Shown here: positions 60,439-64,000 of the stretch, piece by piece | Numbering within the stretch: position 1 is the first letter of the stretch | Layout: every line of letters begins with the position of its first letter | DNA from: Euzebya pacifica | Lineage (GTDB): Bacteria > Actinomycetota > Nitriliruptoria > Euzebyales > Euzebyaceae | Reading direction: 5' to 3' | Assembly (NCBI RefSeq): GCF_003344865.1 | Contig: NZ_CP031165.1 | Span: 1,927,910 to 1,991,909, forward strand | DNA length: 64,000 nucleotides | Translations under genes and position numbers: made by a program | Notes under the pieces: generated by a model | Database searches by the model: none | Told to the model about the DNA's origin: nothing | What the model saw: only the letters and a program-made list of their open reading frames with translations

Positions 60439-61569
60439 ATGAACGATGCAGGCGCTGCCCCAGAGGGGACCTGGGTTCGCCTGCGCACCTGGTTGCAGCG
60501 CGTCGGCGGGAACCTGGCCGGCATGGTCATGCCCAACATCGGCGCGTTCATCGCCTGGGGCCTGCTCAGCGCCCTGTTCCTGCCCGCCGGGTGGATCCCC
60601 AACGAGGGACTGGCGTCGTTGAGCGAACCGATGGTCACGACGCTGCTGCCCGTCCTCATCGGGCTGACCGGCGGACGTGTGGTGCACGACCAGCGGGGAG
60701 GGGTCATCGGCGCGATCGCGACGATGGGCATCGTCGTCGGCTCTGACGTTCCCCAGCTGCTCGGCGCGATGGTCGCCGGTCCCCTGGCTGCCCTCGCCCT
60801 GCGACAGGTCGACCGGAGCCTGCGACCCCGCGTGCGCGCGGGGTTCGAGATGCTCGTCGACAACTTCTCCCTCGGCCTGCTCGGCCTGGCCATGGCCGTG
60901 CTCGGCTACGTGGCGATCGGCCCGGTCGTGTCGGTGGTCACCGTGACCCTCGGCGACGGGGTCGACTGGATGGTGGCCAATCACCTGCTGCCTGTGGTGT
61001 CGGTCATCGTCGAGCCGGCCAAGGTCCTGTTCCTCAACAACGCCGTCAACCACGGGGTCCTCGCCCCCCTGGGGGCGGTCGAGGCCGAACGGATCGGCCA
61101 GTCGCTCGTGTTCATGATCGAGACCAACCCGGGCCCAGGGCTCGGCATCCTGCTGGCCTTCTGGCTGGCGGGGCCGCGAGACGTCCGGCCGACGGTGCCG
61201 GGTGCCGTGATCATCCACTTCCTTGGCGGCATCCACGAGATCTCCTTTCCCTACGTGCTGATGAAGCCACGCCTGCTGATCGCCGCCATCGCCGGCGGGG
61301 CGACCGGCGTGGCCACCTTCATGCTGACCGGCGCAGGCCTGGTCGCGACACCGTCTCCCGGGTCGATCTTCGCGTGGCTGGCCGTGATGCCGCGGGGTGG
61401 CTACGTCGGCCCCCTGCTCGGCATCCTGCTGTCCACCCTGGTCTCGGCCGGCGTCGGTACGCTCCTGCTCAAGGCCGAGCGCCGCAAGGACACCGCTGGG
61501 GACCTGGCCGACGCGCGGACGAGGTCATCGGCCAACAAGTGGTCGGCATCGCAGGCACGGGAGGCGTGA
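60439..61569 (+). CDS. mtlA: PTS mannitol-type transporter EIIC
   Basis: 376 residues from ATG 60439 with GAGGAGGG upstream. MtlA-type motifs: VGGNLAGMVMPNIGAFIAWGL, FLNNAVNHGVLAPLG, MIETNPGPGLGILLAFW and FLGGIHEISFPYVLMKPRL. Membrane pore of a phosphotransferase system that phosphorylates the sugar alcohol on entry. The EIIB and EIIA parts, fused in E. coli MtlA, are separate genes here. Sugar assignment rests on family resemblance; no mtlD is nearby. Confidence 0.88.
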   Translation: MNDAGAAPEGTWVRLRTWLQRVGGNLAGMVMPNIGAFIAWGLLSALFLPAGWIPNEGLASLSEPMVTTLLPVLIGLTGGRVVHDQRGGVIGAIATMGIVVGSDVPQLLGAMVAGPLAALALRQVDRSLRPRVRAGFEMLVDNFSLGLLGLAMAVLGYVAIGPVVSVVTVTLGDGVDWMVANHLLPVVSVIVEPAKVLFLNNAVNHGVLAPLGAVEAERIGQSLVFMIETNPGPGLGILLAFWLAGPRDVRPTVPGAVIIHFLGGIHEISFPYVLMKPRLLIAAIAGGATGVATFMLTGAGLVATPSPGSIFAWLAVMPRGGYVGPLLGILLSTLVSAGVGTLLLKAERRKDTAGDLADARTRSSANKWSASQAREA

Positions 61570-61571
61570 AC

Positions 61572-61883
61572 ATGCCAACGATCGACGGGGGGGCAGTACG
61601 GCGGGTGCTGGTGGCCTGCGAGGCCGGGATGGGCTCCAGCGTCCTGCTGACCTCGCAGCTGTCGACGCGCCTTGCGCCCTACGGCGTGCCGGTGACCCAT
61701 GCGGCCGTCAACCGGCTGGAGGCAGGCGAGGGCGACGTGGTGCTGTGTCACGCGGCGCTGGCCGGCCGGGCCCGGCAGGCCGCCCCCGGTGTGGTCGTCC
61801 TGCCGTTCCAGCTGTTCATGGGCGACCCGGCGTTCGACCGGCTCGAGGCCGCCATCCGCGACGGGGACCCGCTGGGTGGATGA
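61572..61883 (+). CDS. PTS mannitol-type EIIB
   Basis: 103 residues from ATG 61572 (GGGAGG 7 nt upstream; GTG 61566 is the alternative). The phospho-accepting Cys is in VLVACEAGMGSSVL, the EIIB-mannitol signature. VLPFQLFMGDPAFDRLEAAI closes the small Rossmann-like domain. It passes phosphate from EIIA to the sugar at EIIC. Overlaps the next gene by 8 nt. Confidence 0.88.
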   Translation: MPTIDGGAVRRVLVACEAGMGSSVLLTSQLSTRLAPYGVPVTHAAVNRLEAGEGDVVLCHAALAGRARQAAPGVVVLPFQLFMGDPAFDRLEAAIRDGDPLGG

Positions 61884-62622
61884 CCACGAGGTCCTGCCCC
61901 TCGGCGGCATTCGCATGGGCGCGGTCGTGCAGTCGAGGGAGGAGGCCATCGACCTCGTCGGTGGGCTGCTGGTCGAGGCCGGCGCGGTGGCCGCCGCCTA
62001 CGGCGAGGCGATGCACGAACGCGAGGCCATCGTGTCCTCCGTCGTGGGTCCTGGGGTGGCCATGCCGCACGGCACCGACGCCTCGCGGTCACTGGTGCAC
62101 CGCGCCATGGTGGCCGTCGCGCAACTCGCCGAACCAATCGACTGGGGTGGCCAGCCCGTGCGGGTCGTCATCGGCCTGGCCTCGGCCTCGGCGGACCACC
62201 TGCCGCTGATGGCTCGGCTGGCCGGGGTCCTGCGGGACCGGGCGCGGCTGTCGCGGCTGTCGACCACCGACGACGCGGAGGAAGTGCGGACCCTGCTGCT
62301 CGGGTCCGACCCCGACCCGGCGCCCGACCCCGACCCGGCGCCCGAGGCCGTCGACGAGCCAGAGGAGGTGGTCGTACCGGTCGAGGTGGGGGCCGACGTC
62401 GGGTTGCATGCCCGCCCCGCAGCGGCGGTCGTGCGGATCGCGGCCGCCCAGGACGTGGCGGTCACCGTGGGACGTCCCGGCGGCACGCCGGTCGACGCGA
62501 CATCGATGCTGTCGTTGCTGGCGCTCGGTGTGGATCACGGCGAGGTGGTGGAGGTTCGCGCCAGCGGCCCGGGTGCCCGAGCTGCGGTGGAGGCGGTCGT
62601 GGCGGTCATCGCGGCACCCTGA
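61876..62622 (+). CDS. PTS EIIA-HPr fusion protein
   Basis: 248 residues from GTG 61876. Residues 1-145 are an EIIA domain of the mannitol/fructose class with active His in VAMPHGTDASR. A linker of DPDPAP repeats leads to an HPr domain (165-248) with active His in VGLHARPAAAVV and the regulatory-Ser position in ATSMLSLLALGVDHG. It resembles diphosphoryl transfer proteins but lacks enzyme I. It lets EI feed phosphate straight into this PTS. Confidence 0.88.
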   Translation: MDDHEVLPLGGIRMGAVVQSREEAIDLVGGLLVEAGAVAAAYGEAMHEREAIVSSVVGPGVAMPHGTDASRSLVHRAMVAVAQLAEPIDWGGQPVRVVIGLASASADHLPLMARLAGVLRDRARLSRLSTTDDAEEVRTLLLGSDPDPAPDPDPAPEAVDEPEEVVVPVEVGADVGLHARPAAAVVRIAAAQDVAVTVGRPGGTPVDATSMLSLLALGVDHGEVVEVRASGPGARAAVEAVVAVIAAP

Positions 62623-62673
62623 GCCCCGAGTGGCTGCCGAGAGGCCTGCGGACGGCCGCTACCCTGCGGCCCG

Positions 62674-63261
62674 ATGACGACCACAGTTGGAGTGCTGGCC
62701 CTGCAGGGCGACGTCGCGGAGCACCTGCGGGTGCTCGACGAGCTCGGGGTGCGCACCATGCCGGTGAAGCACGCCCACCAGCTCGAGGCGATCGACGGAC
62801 TGGTCATCCCCGGCGGAGAGTCCACGACCATCGGCAAGCTGCTGGGCCTGTTCGACCTGCTCGAGCCGCTTCGCGCCCGCATCGCCGACGGGCTGGGGGT
62901 CTTCGGGACCTGTGCCGGGGCGATCCTGCTGGCCAGCGAGGCGGTGCACCACGACGGTCGTCCGGCCGACCAGCCGCTGCTGGAAGCCATGGACACCAGC
63001 GTCCGTCGCAACGCCTTCGGACGGCAGCTCGACAGCTTCGAGACCGACCTCGACGTCGCCGGGATCACCGGCGGACCGATGAAGGCGGTCTTCATCCGTG
63101 CCCCCGCGATCGAGCGGGCCGGAGTAGCGGTGGACGTACTTGCCACGGTGGGCGATACCATCGTCGTCTGCCGTCAGGGTCGACTGCTGGCCAGCTCGTT
63201 TCATCCCGAGCTGACCGACGACTCCCGGTTGCACGAACTCTTCGTCGATTTGATCAGGTGA
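62674..63261 (+). CDS. pdxT: Pyridoxal 5'-phosphate synthase glutaminase subunit
   Basis: 195 residues. VGVLALQGDVAEHLRVL, IPGGESTTIGKLL (oxyanion loop), the nucleophile Cys in FGTCAGAILLA, and the His/Glu pair in SSFHPELTDD are all intact. It makes ammonia from glutamine for PdxS. ATG 62674 follows TACCCT (62660-62665) by 8 nt, so it has its own leaderless promoter rather than depending on the PTS genes. Confidence 0.96.
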   Translation: MTTTVGVLALQGDVAEHLRVLDELGVRTMPVKHAHQLEAIDGLVIPGGESTTIGKLLGLFDLLEPLRARIADGLGVFGTCAGAILLASEAVHHDGRPADQPLLEAMDTSVRRNAFGRQLDSFETDLDVAGITGGPMKAVFIRAPAIERAGVAVDVLATVGDTIVVCRQGRLLASSFHPELTDDSRLHELFVDLIR

Positions 63262-63268
63262 GAGCGAG

Positions 63269-64000
63269 ATGTCGGGTCACAGCAAATGGGCAACGATCAA
63301 GCGCAAGAAGGGCGCGAACGACGCGGCCCGCGGGCGCCTGTTCGGAAAGCTGATCAAGGCCATCGAGGCTGCGGCCCGTGACGGGGGCGCAGACCCCGAC
63401 ATGAACCCGACCCTGGCCACGATGGTGCAGAAGGCCAAGGACGCCTCGGTCCCCAAGGACAACATCGAGCGTGCCCTGGCCCGTGCGGCCGGTCGTGACG
63501 GCGGTGGGGCGGACTGGAAGACCGTCTACTACGAGGGCTATGCGCCCGGTGGTGTGGCCGTCTACGTGCAGTGCCTGACCGACAACACCAACCGTGCTGC
63601 GGCTGACGTGCGCACCGCGTTCAACAAGAACGGCGGCTCGCTGGCCGAGCCCGGCGCGGTCAACTACCTGTTCACCCGCACCGGCGTCGTGACCGTCCCG
63701 ACCGACGGCACCGACGAGGACGAGGTCATGATGGCGGCGCTGGAAGCCGGCGGCGAGGACGTCAGCAACGACGGCGACGTCTACACCATCACCTGCCAGC
63801 CGACGGACGTGAACGACGTCCGCAAGGCCCTGACCGAGGCCGGCATCCCCGTGTCGTCCTCCGACACCACGATGCTGCCCAGCGTCAACGTCCCGATCAC
63901 CGACGAGGAGAGCGCGAAGAAGGTCATGCGCGTCATCGATGCCCTCGAGGACTCCGACGACGTGCAGGATGTGTTCGCGAACTACGACATCTCCGACGAG
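63269..64000 (+). CDS. YebC/PmpR family regulatory protein (partial, runs off the window)
   Basis: 244 residues visible, near full length. It begins MSGHSKWATIKRKKGANDAARG and contains NPTLATMVQKAKDASVPKDNIERALARA and YYEGYAPGGVAVYVQCLTDN, diagnostic of the YebC family, members of which bind DNA or help translate difficult sequences. It starts 7 nt after pdxT, so the two share a transcript, as in Mycobacterium. Confidence 0.95.
   Translation, partial: MSGHSKWATIKRKKGANDAARGRLFGKLIKAIEAAARDGGADPDMNPTLATMVQKAKDASVPKDNIERALARAAGRDGGGADWKTVYYEGYAPGGVAVYVQCLTDNTNRAAADVRTAFNKNGGSLAEPGAVNYLFTRTGVVTVPTDGTDEDEVMMAALEAGGEDVSNDGDVYTITCQPTDVNDVRKALTEAGIPVSSSDTTMLPSVNVPITDEESAKKVMRVIDALEDSDDVQDVFANYDISDE

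Noticed and set aside
62300-62350. Tandem CCCGACCCGGCG repeats as a possible microsatellite or array
   Set aside because: They encode the Asp-Pro-Ala linker between EIIA and HPr, so a protein linker explains them.

Overview
This is a very GC-rich, gene-dense chromosomal stretch from an actinobacterium. Codons are strongly GC-biased, GTG and TTG starts are frequent, and many neighbouring genes share 1-8 nt overlaps such as ATGA or GTGA. Many starts sit 6-10 nt behind a TANNNT hexamer, which suggests leaderless mRNAs. Three to four secreted proteins carry repeats of the cell-wall-binding (CWB2) type. Together with the gene order this points to a deep-branching class such as Nitriliruptoria (Euzebya-like); the genus is an inference.

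Layout. 1-9000: a truncated molybdopterin oxidoreductase diverges from a haem-oxygenase-fold iron enzyme. An overlapping operon follows (acetolactate-synthase-like enzyme, acetyltransferase, AtuA pair), then a diguanylate cyclase and a small secreted protein. 9100-13600: phoH-ybeY-CNNM/CBS protein-cdd operon and lgt. 13600-24800: an anti-sigma-like protein, a DUF3152 metalloprotease-like protein, tRNA-Val(CAC), rpe, a MerR regulator, a divergent DJ-1/rhodanese versus GlxA/AdpA-type regulator module, a thiolase, an acidic lipoprotein and a thrombospondin-C-like CWB2 protein.

26000-64000 is best read as the conserved actinobacterial block thrS-HIT-pgsA-patA-pimA-pdxS-pdxT-yebC, the order I recall from Mycobacterium, split by accessory insertions. 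The first (29.1-47 kb) holds an IS256-family element and a complete galactoside-use locus: galM and galK diverge from a DeoR regulator, followed by alpha-galactosidase (GH36), beta-galactosidase (GH42), galT, a sugar ABC importer without its ATPase, and a surface esterase fused to CWB2 repeats. The second (52.3-62.6 kb) holds a phospholipase D protein, a 1455-residue RHS protein with a very short hydrophobic tip and a coupled small membrane protein, a graveyard of IS3/IS30 pieces ending in an RHS fragment, a PH-domain membrane protein, and a mannitol-type PTS whose EIIA is fused to HPr.

The main physiological themes are galactoside import and breakdown, phosphatidylinositol-mannoside synthesis (pgsA, patA, pimA), pyridoxal phosphate synthesis (pdxS, pdxT), rRNA and translation upkeep (ybeY, thrS), and surface display. 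Strong regulatory DNA candidates are an AdpA-like inverted repeat (19496-19531), PdxR-like direct repeats before pdxS (51300-51351), a MerR-type promoter (17586-17616), a CRP/GlxR-like site (1913-1926) and a CTTTCG/CGAAAG operator at galT (37521-37578). No CRISPR array, rRNA gene or replication origin was seen. The most novel-looking unit is the RHS tip plus coupled membrane protein (53704-58307).
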